Source: Chrysogorgia sp. JL179-B06
Taxonomy: Eukaryota > Cnidaria > Anthozoa > Scleralcyonacea > Chrysogorgiidae
Length of the DNA stretch: 64,000 nucleotides
Reading direction: 5' to 3'
NCBI GenBank assembly: GCA_035772405.1
Contig: JAYKKM010000378.1
Location: 2,494,501 to 2,558,500, forward strand
A program made the translations under genes and the position numbers. Each line of letters opens with the position of its first letter. Position 1 is the stretch's first letter. Positions 49,636 to 61,999 of this stretch are shown one piece after another. A model generated the notes under the pieces. That model did no database searches and was not told the origin of the DNA. It saw only the letters and a program-made list of their open reading frames with translations.

Positions 49636-52600
49636 CTTTACAAAAAGTGCATGCATGCAGCATGCATGCATGCAGCATGCTCCATTGTTGGCAATGTAAA
49701 TTACTGTGAAGCTGTTTCGTTTCTTGACTCTTTGACATGCAATGCTATAAAATAGCTTCTTTTTGAAGAGAATTTTTTTAAATGAGTATGACTCCAGAAT
49801 GTTTACAGCTGCTCCTGGTATTACTTCATTTAGCCCAGCTTTCTGGTTGATGGTTAAATTGACTTTGGACAAGGCGCCAACAGAATAACAGCCAGGGAAA
49901 AGATCCACCATGTTGTTTCTACAAAGTCGGAATTGTATTACATTTTGTTACACAACATTGAATTACTATAGTAGCACCTTAAGTTTATTTGATACCTATA
50001 GACTAGTAAGTTATCCAGTCAACAAGTTACCTGTTTAAGCTGTTCAGTGTCAGCATGAAAGAAATTACATCGTTAGAACTTCCAGGAACTGTTGTTGTTT
50101 CCAGAACAGCAATCTTTTGCATTGCTTTAACAGCAGCAACTACCTGTTAAGTATGGTATGTTTATTAGAATTTAAATAATTTCAGCATTTACACAGCTTA
50201 GTAATTGCCTGTAGCACATACTAATCTTGTACTATAAATACCTGAACTGCCACATGATGGGTGCCATGGATAAGTTTAGTCATTGTGCCATTCCAGCTTT
50301 CAAATCCAAAACATGAGTAGGCCCATAATGGCCCTGTAAGTTTAACACTGCTAGTCAAATGTTTGCAGGTGTTGTGCACATTAATGGCACATGATCTTTT
50401 TCCTAAAATAAAAAAAGATCAAATATGAGGTACTTTTTGGACTTACTGTACTATAACACCATTATCCTAAATATTAAGTAGAAAACTAACAGTAAATTGT
50501 ACCATAATAAATTTGAGTGAGGCAGTAAAATTCTTCAAGTTGCCTATCTGCCATAAGAATACCAGCTTGTGTTACTGGCTGCTGTAGAAGTAGATAAATG
50601 GAGTTGACCAGGAGTGCATAGTGACAGTAATACTCATCTGGCAAAATTCCTTTCAGCACAGGCAAGGAGTAATATAGCAACCATGATCTGACTTCAGAAG
50701 CTATAAAAAATCCAAATAGTCATCAGATCAATTTTAGATAAAAGTACATGCAAATTTGAAATGAATTGTCAAATAAATTTGCAATGCAGATACATGTCTT
50801 CAAGTACTGTACAGTATTTAATATTGTTTACCTTTCCAGTACTTCCTGTCCTTAACCAAGCTTCGAGGTAACCTAGAAATGAAGTCTGGTGGTTTACACT
50901 TTGACAGTCGGTCATCAACGAGAGAAATTTTATTGCCAATAAAATATTTCTCATTCTTGTGTTTTTTATCAAGCCACAAGGATAACAACATCTTGACAAC
51001 ACCAAGAAGCACACCATGCATATAATCTACTGGCATTCCATTGATCATATCAAATGCATTGATGAGACATAGCTGTGACACATGCTTCACACCACTGACC
51101 TTAAAACAAAAAAAGAAAGTACAGTATATTTAAACAAGACCAAACAGTTCTGAAATGCCATTTGGTACTCTGAAGGCACACTGTATGAAGGCATTGTTTA
51201 TAATTATCAGATGACATAATTCCAAGCACAGAACTTATAGTAGTATCCTTAAAATCATTAGTTATTAAAGTTAGGCAATTCCACGTTTGGAGATTTTGCC
51301 TGTTTGTAATTTATATAGCACAAATTAGAATGTGTATTATGTATATGTATTCATTGTCAAAATTATACCAGACGTGACTACAAACCACAAAAATGCCTGG
51401 ATTTGATATCACGCCCATTAACTTTGACAGGGAAAAACTCCATGAAGATGAAGTTTTTGTCTGATTAGATATATTAATTACTTTACTTCAAGACCCAAAG
51501 ATTATAATGAATAGGCAAAATCCCCAAATATGATATCATATTAGGTCATGCTTGACTTTATACTTTATTCCACAATGTAAAATTTTAACCAGAGAGCCCG
51601 GGTGACGTTTGGTCTGCATTGCCAACAATAAACTAACAATGGTAATTGACCGGTCAAACTTCACGACACCCCTCCCCCCAAAAAAAAACCCCAACCGACA
51701 ACACAACAAAAAACATGTAAAGTATATTTATTCTACACTATACATATAATATATGTATATAGTACTGATATATGAACGTTTGTAATAAAAAGGAAAAGCA
51801 CGCATGGTTCACTTCATTATATATCAGACATTATGAAACAGCACAACAACACTCATTTTAAGTTCCTTCAAATGGAAGTAATAAAATTAATTGCAAGTAA
51901 TATGACCAGTCAAAATGACCGGCGTTATCCAAATTTGACCGGTCACATTTAAAATTTGGCCGTTCATTGACCAGTGACCGGCTGTTATTTTGAGCCCTGC
52001 ATAAGCATAATATTAATAATCACTCATAAAACATTTAGGGATACAGTATTAATGATGGGCACTTTTGCCAAGCCCAGAAGAGACTTAATGAGCCTTTTTA
52101 GATTTAATTTCAGATGCCATTAATAGTAAATAATACTGTATTCTGAAAATAAAATATATGTTGCTTTGTATACTGATACAATTTGAATTTATACTTACAG
52201 GCACTCCAGTCTGTTGAGCTAGTTGACCTTGTAGAAAAACCATTTCTTTTTGCCTTAGATTCTTGGGTGGGCCAACAGTGAACGGATAACATCTTGAATG
52301 GCCTTTTCCAACTTTCACAACTTCTCCTTCATCTTCACAGAAAGAACACCCAGACTTGCCATTAAACTGGGTAAAGGCTTGTACTGCCGACTTTCCAGGA
52401 AGATCTGTTGCTCCCAATAAACAAACAGCACGACAAACAAAACTCTCCTGATTGCATTCCACAGTGATTCCTAGAAAATTATTTTTGGATAATCTAAATT
52501 TAATTGCATACTATAAACAATGCAATAATTTTCCTAATGCAAGTTTCCAAACCAATCTGTTAATGTAAAACTCTATCCAAGCTTACCATCAGTTTTTAAT

Positions 52601-54369
52601 ACATTAATCTGCTCACGGAATGGGGCAAGAAAAGTAGCCATTGATGGCTTTCCTGGTCCAAACCAAATTCCACCTAATATCATCCTGTTTGTGCTGAATC
52701 TGAAAAATAATACTTGGAGTTACCATAAAATATACCATATACCAAAAAATCTCACAGCATGTCAACAGGATGTATATATTTGCAACAGGTTTGTAGCAAA
52801 GCTGTTAACAGGTTGTAATAATGCTATTCATTCAAAAAGCTACTACAACCTTGTTAGCATCTGAACCTATTAACAATTAACTTGTCGATTGCATACTTGG
52901 TACCAGGTCGTTGGAACAACTTGTCATCAGTCTGGAACAATCAGTGTGAACACATCGTAGTGACAACCTGTTGAACAGCCTTGTAACAACTTGTTTGCAG
53001 ACCTGTGACAGCTTACAAGTTTTTACACGTGTAGTAGTGCCTAATAGTGCTTTGTTGCCGACTAGCTATAGTAGATGGTGTCAGATGAAAGATGTCATAA
53101 CGTTTTGAAAATTAAGAAGTAAAATCAGATACCTTGCAGACGGATGAACTTCATTAACAACCAAAAGAAGAGGCCAAATCTCATCACAGGAAGCCTTGAA
53201 GGCATGAACTCCATCAGTGTTGAACAGCAGTGAAAGATTGTTTTCACTGGTAAGAAAACCACCAGGCTTCAATAAGTCTCGGTACAAGTTGCCATCCATT
53301 ACATCCCACCATTCTCTTTCAGTCTCATTTAATGATAGACATGAACGTTTACGTGCTTTAAAACCATACTGAAGATCCTCCCAGAATGTTTTATCTACAT
53401 TTTAAAATGAATAAATTCAAACAATATTAAAATTAAATATAACAAAATGTTCTGAGGAGCTAGCTATAAATTTGCAACCTGTGAAAGAAATGAAACGACC
53501 CTTCAGTTTTTTGCAAAAAAAGAACAAATGGTCGGTCATATAGTCACAGCGAAAAGTATTATTAGGCCTTTACCTTCATACATCCTTTTTATCTGTGTTG
53601 CTATGTCCAAAGCCAAAAAATAATTGCGTCCTTTCAATAAATTCGACTCTCCACAAACTCGACAACTAGTTTCATCTTTCTGGAAAGGCCCAGCAAAGCA
53701 ACTTTGACAATAATAATGGACAGTCACAATTTCATCCTGGTGTCCATTGGATGCAAATGCCTTCTTAAGGAAATATAGTGACCTCAGATGTTCCTTATTA
53801 CTACCAAAGGGAAGATGAAGTGATAGTAGCCCCAAAAGGTCACTAATTGCTGCATAGGTTGTTTTGTGTTTCAATGCACATTTCATTATACTCATAATGC
53901 TTTCCTGCACTGTTAAAGTAGCCTCAGGATATAGTGGGATACGAGCTTCAGGTTCATCATGTTCCATGTCACTTTCAGTGTCTGACATTGAGCTATCTGA
54001 TTCTCTGCAGTAGATTTGGTCATTGTCTCTGTATTCGTCATCTTCTAACAAATGAAAGGGTTCATGAGCGTCGCTTTCGACACAATCGCCCTCGAGGCTC
54101 TGTGATAAAGTGTCCTCTTCTTGATTTGGGATCATATACAACAGCTCAGAATCGGTTGGACGTTCATGTCCAGTTAGATCTTGATAGTCGTCGACATGTT
54201 GCTCAGTATTAACATCAACATAATCAAAACAAGTACTAACGTTTTCTTCGTTCACGCAAGTGGGGAGATTTGTCCTCGCCTTCTTCTTTAAACGTGCTAA
54301 TGTCCTTTTTGGAATTGGGATGCTTGAATCTCTTTGCCACTGTTTATACTTTTTTCGAGTTGACGGCAT
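49636..54369 (-). CDS. KDZ/CACTA-like transposase, at least 9 exons
   Basis: Exons on the minus strand: 54369-53574, 53394-53133, 52699-52587, 52470-52199, 51099-50832, 50700-50503, 50402-50242, 50143-50031, 49918-49636. All junctions have AG/GT and keep phase, giving about 822 codons without a stop. In order: a basic start (MPSTRKKYKQWQRDSS), an acidic stretch, zinc-ribbon cysteines CQSC...CRVCGES, LLFNTDGVHAFKAS, GGIWFGPGKPSMATF, a CSFCEDEG motif, GMPVDYMHGVLLGVVKM, SWLLYYSLPVLKGILPDEYY and GPLWAYSCFGFE then FHGT-like IHGTHHVAVQ. These are the hallmarks of the Transposase_21/DUF4218-type proteins of KDZ and CACTA elements, which cut and paste DNA. The last exon runs into TGCATGCA repeats; its 3' end is uncertain and may be truncated. 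A shared promoter with the plus-strand gene is likely. Confidence 0.8.
51265..51560. repeat. MITE-like sequence in transposase intron 4
   Basis: Inverted ends share TTTGGRGATTTTGCCT. The interior ACTTCATCTTCATGGAGTTT resembles the MITE at 58.15 kb. Ends are not resolved. Confidence 0.4.
51594..51996. repeat. GACCGGTCA-rich MITE relative in intron 4
   Basis: The right end is GTTATTTTGAGCCCTG, related to the 36.7-kb MITE terminus, and TTGACCGGTCA motifs recur at both ends. The left end (GAGAGCCCGGGTGACG) is diverged. Confidence 0.5.
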
Positions 54370-54614
54370 TTCTTACAATTCAGAAAACGCAAAAATATGA
54401 ACCGCATATATGTGGTTTTACCAATGACCGCAGGCAGGCAGGCCCGCAGGCCTTGCCCTCGACTCCATGTAAATTTAATTTTCAACCAATTACAGTTCAG
54501 TATTTCAAGCGCGAAAATTTGCATGTAAAGGATTGTGTTTCAAATATATATTCCTTTCTTCTCGTGTACCCGAAGCATCAAGAGGTTATATTTTTAAGTT
54601 CGTGATCAATTAGA
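54370..54614. promoter_or_regulatory. Bidirectional promoter region of the divergent gene pair
   Basis: The 245 bp between the two start codons hold CCAAT at 54486 and no obvious TATA box. The short head-to-head spacing suggests joint transcription of transposase and partner. Confidence 0.5.
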
Positions 54615-57600
54615 ATGTCTACGATTAGAAAGTCATTAAGTTTTCATAGCGCCGAATACTCTGATTCGGATTGCTATTCCGAGGAAAGAAGCGATAGTGA
54701 CAGCGATAAAGATGGCCCAACGCCTCCAATTAAACGACAGCGCAAAATGCCCAAGAAACTCTCGGAATATCATGGACCTGATTCTGAATCACCAAAAGAA
54801 ATTATAAAGGGTAAGTCAATGCGTCCCACGTTTTTTACTTGAATATCGATAAACATAAGTAAACGCTAAAGGAAAACGCTAAAGGTGATTAACATAAGAA
54901 AACGCTAAAGGTGATTAACAGTAGAATAAATAGTAAAAATGATGTTTCAAGCGAAGAAGCGTCTTCGGCACTTCTGACTTCGCAGTATTAACCATACCAT
55001 TTTCGTTAAACACTGCCGACAAAGTATTGAACCTTTACACCATACGTATACCATGTGTTAGTTGACAAAACATGTAATAAGAAATAACTTGAGCAAGCTG
55101 CCCGACGCGACTATAGTTTAAATTTGCAAGCGCCGCGCGGTTTAATTAGTCAAATATTCAAGATGGCGGCTCAAGTGTTCGAAGGAAGGTACTAGATGCC
55201 ATCGTCCTAAACCGTGTTACATTACATTTTCGGTCGTTTTCGAGACTCCTAATCCCAAAACAACTTAGATCCTAACCCTCCGCCTAATGGGTTTTCCAAC
55301 CCTAACCCCTGGTTTAGGTCGATGACATCTAGTACTTTCCGTGTTGGACCTTCCATTTTATAGTAGATTACACCAAGTCCTCAATATATTAGTATTAGGT
55401 TATAATGTCATTTGGTGTGGACTGTCATTGTGATACGCAAAATATAAGCACCGTCTATTTACTACAGGTTGGTGTGTTATTGAATGGGCTGGGGAGAATT
55501 CGTACGATGCAGTGGCAAAAAAAGATGTATCCTCTCTCCATGACGACTGCCCAAAATTTGTAGAAGGTGAAAAAGTCCTCGCATTGTATGGTGGAAAGCC
55601 CTTCCGAGGAATAATTACTGCCACTGCAGGTTTGTCGTATACTCGCATTTTACTTCAAATATTATTCTATTTTAATAGATAAACCTTGATGCAAATATTT
55701 ATATTTATTATATAGCTACTAAGTACCAACTTGATAATTGATTGGCTCCTCTACTGTTAGGATCCCTCATATCCTAGCAGTAGAGAAAAAAACAAGATGG
55801 CAGCATGTTTTTAGGCCAAAAATGCTGAAATCAATGGGGTTTTATAAAGAAACCCGAACTACCTGTAATTAAGTGTTGGCTATATAATAAAAAATTATGC
55901 CATGAGCTCGAGTCGTATAATTATGAACTATTAAAATAGTCAAATTGGCACCTCGTTGGCTATGAACTCAATAATACGACACAAGCTCCTGGTATAATTG
56001 TTAAATAGACATTTTAGTTTTGTTCAGTTTTAATTCATCTACCGTATAACCTCTGAATATAAGCCCTGGGCTTATATTTATTTGTAAGCATTTTTTTTTG
56101 GGGGGGGGGGGGGGGGGGGTGTTATACACATGCATGGGGGCTTATATATGGGGGATTACTGTATATACACGTACCAGAATGGCCAGAGTGTTAACAAATT
56201 GGTGGGCTTACAGTATACATGGGGGGCTTGCTTATATTTGGAGGTAATAAGGTAGTTTGAATTCTTCAGGAATCGTGGTTCACAACAATTTTAGGCCCAA
56301 GTAGTTTTTACTGTAGTTTTTATAACATTTTTATATATTTTTAAGACACAAAGGCAGCAGCCCTAAGGAATTATAAAGACTCCATTGGCCCAATTACAAA
56401 ATCAAAAGAAGCCAAAAATCATAGTCCTCGGGAGCTACCAATACAAGTTAAGGACAAACCGAAAAAAGACGAAGTAAAGGAAATGCAGGGATTATTAGCC
56501 AGACAAACATTGCCAAACTTTGGGTCAGTCAACAAAAAAAAACCTTCATCTGATAGTAAAAAGAAACAAGAAACTGGAAAGGTCGAAGTTAACATGACAG
56601 CTGAAAAGCTTAAAAAGGGAGAGAAGGAGAGAAAGTTGAAAGCTCAATTAGCGACAATGCGTGAAGTCATGACTAAGACTCAGGAAAAAGTTATCACCAT
56701 TTCCGATGAAACTGAGCAGTGTGAGAAACCAAAAGAGACTGGCAACTGTTGTGAGGTTTGTATGATTTTCTTTTGCACAGTAAATTTCATTAAAATTATT
56801 AATTTTTATTTAAAATATTACTATCTACAAATAAATAGTTTCCCAATGCAACCAGGTGATAAATCAAACATAGTTTGATGCTACTCTGGCTTTAAAAAGT
56901 TTTTTGAACGTAAATTTAAAAGTATTAAACTGTCCATGACCCAAAGTTTCAACACTCCAATCTAGTGTCTAATCATCAGGGGTGATCATTGTTAAGTTAG
57001 GACCCTCATAGAACCAATGATGATGTTATCTATTAACAAGATGTAAATAAGCTTCTGATAATAAACCGGCGTGGGCGCTATTGATATGCCAAGCCTCCGG
57101 ACAATATCTCTGATGGTAGTGTGGATTAGTGGTAATAATTTTGGAGTTTTCGGTAGGCTGTGCATGCGTGCTCCGATAAAACAGAATTTTCCTTTTTAGA
57201 AAAGAAAACAGCCTTTTGGTGTTCTTTTAAATGCATACAAAACTAATGTTTAGTCTGACCGATGTATTCCTGATCACAGTCATTGCCCAATTTGAATAAA
57301 TAGTCTCACCCTTTTAAATGGTTCCAATCCTGAAATTTTTACTATAGTATCCCTATGAGAAAAATCAGCCAAATAGTCCAATATGCTATACTGTAAGTCC
57401 TCATGAGGGGAGTGTCGGGTTGGTCTATAAATCCATTAGTGAGTAGTTTAGACCTGGTTTCCTATTTGACTTTAAGACAAACTTATAGCCAAAAATGTAT
57501 GGTTTCCGAGATATAGGGCTCCAAAGTTCTTAAAATTCTTATTGGTTAAAAAGGTTTGGAGTCCTATATCTCGGAAACCATACATTTTTGGCTATAAGTT

Positions 57601-59637
57601 TGTCTTAAAGTCAAATAGGAAACCAGGTCTAAACTACTCACTAATGGATTTTTAGACCAATCCAACACTCCCCTGATGACTTATTTAAATTATTATTAAC
57701 TTTATTAAATTATTTTTACATGGAGACAATCCACAAATTGTTTTGAATTTTACTGTTCATGTTGGTCAGAAGAAAGTGCTGTTTTTATGCTGTGTATGAT
57801 TAATATTTATAATGTAGTTCAAATAAAGAATGTGGAATTTTCAATGTAAAACTTCACAAAATACAATACATCTAATTTAAACTGTTTTTTGTATATTATA
57901 GTGTTGTGCAAGAAATAAACATGTTTTGGAAAGACAATGGCAAGACATTGATTTATTGCGAAAGAGTAAGTACATAATTATATTGTTGGGGTCTAACACT
58001 AATTGTTCACTGTTCAGTTTGTTGCCTGACTCTTCCTTTGCATTCTCAATGTTAAGTTATTGTATCTTAAAAGAAGATACTCATTAATCAATTTTCTTTC
58101 AATTCTCCTTGTGTGTGCATAACACTTGGCCAGTGATAATTGAAACTTAAAGTGGCTATGTCATGGTTGGGGACTTTGAATATTTGTAATCTGTAGATTG
58201 TTCTGAGAAAAATTGTAATATATCTTGTCAGGCGAAAATTTCATCTTCATAGACTTTTTTGCTGTTAAAGTTCCTGATGTGATGTCATTTTGACGTCAAA
58301 GCAGGAATATTAAACCCTACTGTATTTCTAAATCCCTGCTTTGATATCACTTCCGGAACCTTTAATAGCAAAAAAGCCCATGAAGATGAAATTTTCGTCT
58401 GACAAGATATATTACAATTTTTCTCAGAACAATCTAAAGATTACAAAATTCAAAGTCCCCAACCATGACATAGACACTTTAAAGGGAAATGCATTCAATT
58501 ATATATCAGTAAAAACAACTTTTAATGTTTGTTTTGTCAAGAAATCCATTATGGTTTTTAAAAAGTGATTACAAAGCTTGTATGATGACAACTATGGTGT
58601 GAACAATGTTACTTGTGATGTCACAAGTTACATTTTCCAAAGACATTTCCAACAAATGTGCCATTTCCAACAAATGTGCCATTTTGTGGTTTTGACAAAA
58701 TTTCAGTTATTACATGTACTTACGAAAACATATCTAAAACATTTTCCGACAAGAGTTTGTCAGTGTAGTCGCACTATCGTCTGGTTCATGCAGTTCATCT
58801 TTATTTTCTCAATAAATTTTCAGAAATGGCAGCTATGAAAGAGGACCTGGAAAGCATCAAAGTGAAAAAGCAGAGTTGTGATGTAATGGTGAGTCTAATG
58901 TTATTGTATTTAGGATCGTCCTCGCATCTACTTAAATACATGCAGTCGTATACTCATCAGCTATAATTTCTTGTATTCACTTACTAGGTATCCAAGCCAT
59001 TGATAAAAAGAAATTACATGATAGCACAAGAGCCAAGTTTAAACATGACTCCTGCAAGTCCACTTGCAAATTTGGACTTGGATGACAATCTTCCTATTAC
59101 GGTTAAAACTTCCTCACAGTTGAAGAACAGCAACTGTCCTAAGGAACTGTTCAACTCCAGTGAGACTTTGACCAGTGTGCCACATCATCTCAAGTCAAAG
59201 GCAGCCAGTGCTTCTTCAGTAACAAAGGCATCCAGAATTCTGGCAATTGGAATGTTTACAGTGCATGAGAGGTTACACTATACCTTATCTGGTTCAACTG
59301 CAAAAAATGGATCACCAGATTGTGGAAAGGAAAAACAAAAATTTGACAAACAACGGATAATTCTTATTCATGGTAAGTACTAAGTAAACAATAATTTTAC
59401 CATATTTTACAGTGTAGTAGTTACTGCAGTGTAGTAGTTACTTGCTATAAGCTAATTGTCAACTATATTTGGTTTTCAGATGTCTTGCGAACAGTATATC
59501 CAAAAACGTATCATGCTGGCAGTGTTAACAGAATAATTGGGCAAGTGGCAATCGAGACCAGAAGTGGTCGTCATAGGCAATCTGATGAAATTGTACTGTC
59601 TATGCTGTCTGCCGGTAACACGGAAAACATTAACTAA
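54615..59637 (+). CDS. Unrecognised 479-aa protein, 7 exons, partner of the transposase gene
   Basis: Exons: 54615-54810, 55468-55629, 56346-56755, 57902-57965, 58824-58888, 58988-59372, 59480-59637 (TAA). Every junction is GT/AG and phases agree, leaving one frame of 480 codons. It begins with a Ser/Asp-rich acidic tail and PPIKRQRKMPKK (NLS-like). Exon 2 encodes GWCVIEWAGENSYDAVA, then EGEKVLALYGGKPFRGII, a small beta-strand module that looks like a Tudor/SH3-type fold. Exons 3-5 are lysine-rich and coiled-coil-like (KGEKERKLKAQLATMREV). Exons 6-7 encode RILAIGMFTVHERLHYTLSG, ILIHDVLRTVYPKTYHAG and NRIIGQVAIETRSGRHR, perhaps a BEN-like DNA-binding domain; I am unsure. Introns hold three MITEs, yet exons are intact. 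Confidence 0.7.
55725..56010 (+). repeat. Short copy of the 13.4-kb element family in intron 2
   Basis: The left end TTGATTGGCTCCTCTAC and right end TTGGCTATGAACTCAATAAT with TGGTATAATTG correspond to the ends of 13.4-14.6 kb. It is about 290 bp and non-coding. A G-run of about 20 follows at 56101. Confidence 0.5.
57407..57673. mobile_element. Near-perfect foldback in intron 3
   Basis: Arms of about 108 bp (GGGGAGTGTYGG ... GTTTCCTATTTGACTTTAAG ... CCATACATTTTTGGC inverted) leave a loop of about 45 bp. Arm identity is near complete, so it is young. RNA from this intron would form a long hairpin. Confidence 0.9.
58147..58482. mobile_element. MITE with about 135-bp inverted repeats in intron 4
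   Basis: The ends read TTAAAGTGGCTATGTCATGG and, inverted, TTAAAGTGTCTATGTCATGG. The arms extend to CTTCATCTTCATRGRCTTTT. TTAAAG termini are shared in type with the elements at 27.3 and 30.7 kb. Confidence 0.88.
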
Positions 59638-60239
59638 CTCTTATTAATTGTTACTAACATTATTTACTTACATTGACCAGTGAAAGTATTTTACTGACAT
59701 TTTTTAAACAATTAACAATATATTATAGTAATTATACCAACTTAAGTTTTAACACTATTTAAGATTTTAGCAACATTAAGCAGTTTCTCCATTGAATATT
59801 ATGTTTATCATTTTATAAATAACAAAAATTTGTCAAGACAACATTATCACCAATATACAAGGCAACAATATACAATGTTAAATCGCCCTCTTGAAAACAC
59901 TAAAAGCGGCAGGCTGATGATGAACTAGTCGGGCCTCAAATATGTTTGCAGCCCTGCTTATCATTGATCTTATAATGAACTGCATCTTTTACTAGATTAA
60001 TGGTGCCTTTCATAATTATTTGTCCTTGTATATTGGTAATAATGCTGATAATGACTTTTGTCAGGTCATATTGTTTATTTGTGGCCCTTGTAGTAATATT
60101 TGCTCCACTCGGGCGCAAATGTTACTACGTGGGCCACAAATAAACAATGTGCCCACCAAAAGTCAATTTATAACTGTTTATACTGGATAATAAAGTTCAA
60201 TATATTTGTTTTAAATGTTGCATGTATGTTCTGGGTCAA
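59638..60239. other. 3' flank of the plus-strand gene, with a 100-bp inverted repeat
   Basis: At 60068-60155 TTGTTTATTTGTGGCCC and GCAAATRTTACTAC are mirrored around CTCCACTCGGG. No further gene is seen. Confidence 0.6.
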
Positions 60240-60795
60240 TACATTTTTATTGTGTAATCTATTATGCATGCATGCAGTTCTTTGCTACATGCACGCAATA
60301 AACTGCACAGCATCACGTTCCTGATGCTGTCTGAGTTTGTAAAGATTTTCCCATGCATTTGGTTTTATTGCATGCATGCAGCTTAATTTTTGCATGCATG
60401 CAGTTTAATTTTTGCATGCATGCAGTTAAATTTTCCATGCATGCAGTTTAGTTTTTGCATGCATGCAGTTTACTTTTTCCATGCATGCAGTTTACATTTT
60501 TGCATGCATGCAGTTTACATTTTTGCATGCATGCAGCTTAATTTTTGCATGCATGCAGTTTAATTTTTGCATGCATGCAGTTTAAATTTTTGCATGCATG
60601 CAGTTTAAATTTTTGCATGCATGCAGTTTACATTTTTGCATGCATGCAGTTTCATGCAGTTTATTTTTGCATGCATGCAGTTTTGTTGCATGCATGCAAT
60701 TATATATTGCATGCATGCACAAAGTGCCAATTTGCATGCATGCATTGCATGCATGCTGCATGCATGCATTGCATGCATGCTGCATGCATGCACCA
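60240..60795. repeat. TGCATGCATGCAGTTTAATTTT tandem array
   Basis: About 20 units of a palindromic TGCATGCATGCA core joined by AGTTTA(A/C)ATTTT-type linkers of varying length (period 22-28 bp). The frames rich in MHAC are artefacts. The same core occurs in the last transposase exon (49650) and at the window end. Confidence 0.93.
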
Positions 60796-61095
60796 TTTTG
60801 GAAGGGTAGGTAGCTCAATGGTTAGAGGTTCAATTCAGGTTCAATTCCTGTCTGGGACTAAGAATATTTTTTCTGAGAATATGAGCTTGCATATAACAAT
60901 CATCCATCTATCGTCTGTCTCATACTCCAAGCTCTCCCTTATTCACTGCAGCAGTGTATATATTAACACTGACAAGTATAGCACAGTACTGTAATGCTTG
61001 TTTATGCTACACAATTGTAGGCCAGGCCAAGGTTGTATAAACCCCAGTAATAGTCTGCATGTTTTTGCACCCTACTAAACTACCAGTATTGTATA
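60796..61095 (+). repeat. tRNA-derived SINE, plus strand
   Basis: Box A TAGCTCAATGGTTAGAG at 60811 and box B GGTTCAATTCC at 60838, then a body shared with 63.43-63.71 kb (GAATATGAGCTTGC, AGCTCTCCCTTATTCACT, TTGTAGGCCAGGCC). Confidence 0.75.
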
Positions 61096-61999
61096 GGCTA
61101 ATTCAATTTTTTAAATTGTTCCATGATAGGTACAAACTTTAAACGTGCACTACGATTGTGATTTTTCGTTGGCTTTCCAATGATATATAGCATAAATCTC
61201 TCTGTTAAGTATTTCAAAATGTGTATATTATGTACAACACTTTATAACATGACTAACATGTAGTTGATATGGTTGTTTTATTGAAGAGTACGAAAAAATG
61301 TTGTTCTGCGTACTGTGTAGGCACTAGGTAGTGTTAGAAATACATGTAAGAAATCGTGTGCAAGAGGACTATTCAATTTCGAGCGAAAGCCCTTCAAAGA
61401 GTGATTTCGTGATGTCTGATTGTTTTTTTTTAGTCGCCATGACGCCATACCAAAAGTGAAATGTTCCGACCACAATATCTTTTGAAGTACTAACTCTAAG
61501 AACTCATTCTACATATCTAATGAAAGCTTGATTAACAGCCTCTGACATACCTACAAAAATATTTTTGTAACTGATAGCTAACAGCTTGAAAAAACCGACG
61601 ACGCTTGGATTGGATTGACACTACTCAGAGTAAATATTTTAGATATTCAGACGACGATATCTTTTGAACTACTAACTCTAGAAAATCATGCTATACATCA
61701 AATAAAAGCCTGAATAACATACTCGGACATGTTTGCAAAACTATCTTGTAACTGATTAACAGGTTTAAAAAACCGAAAACGGGTTTACCTTTAGTTTTGA
61801 CGCCACGTATAAAACTTGATTTACGAACTTGACATCTTCCGACAACGATATATTGCATTTTCACTGCCTTTTCACGATCTTTTTGAACACAAATCTTCAT
61901 TCACCGTATATTAACCCGACAAAACTCGTACTTTTCTTTGACGGTTTTCTTTAAATTGTTAAATATTAATTCAAATGCAGATATTTACCATAAATTATC
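61096..61999. repeat. Spacer with an approximately 160-bp duplicated segment
   Basis: ATATCTTTTGAACTACTAAC and neighbouring blocks occur at about 61480 and 61660 with the same order. No gene is supported. Confidence 0.5.

Noticed and set aside
60545..60994. 149-aa frame rich in MHAC
   Set aside because: Translation of the TGCATGCA array running into a SINE.
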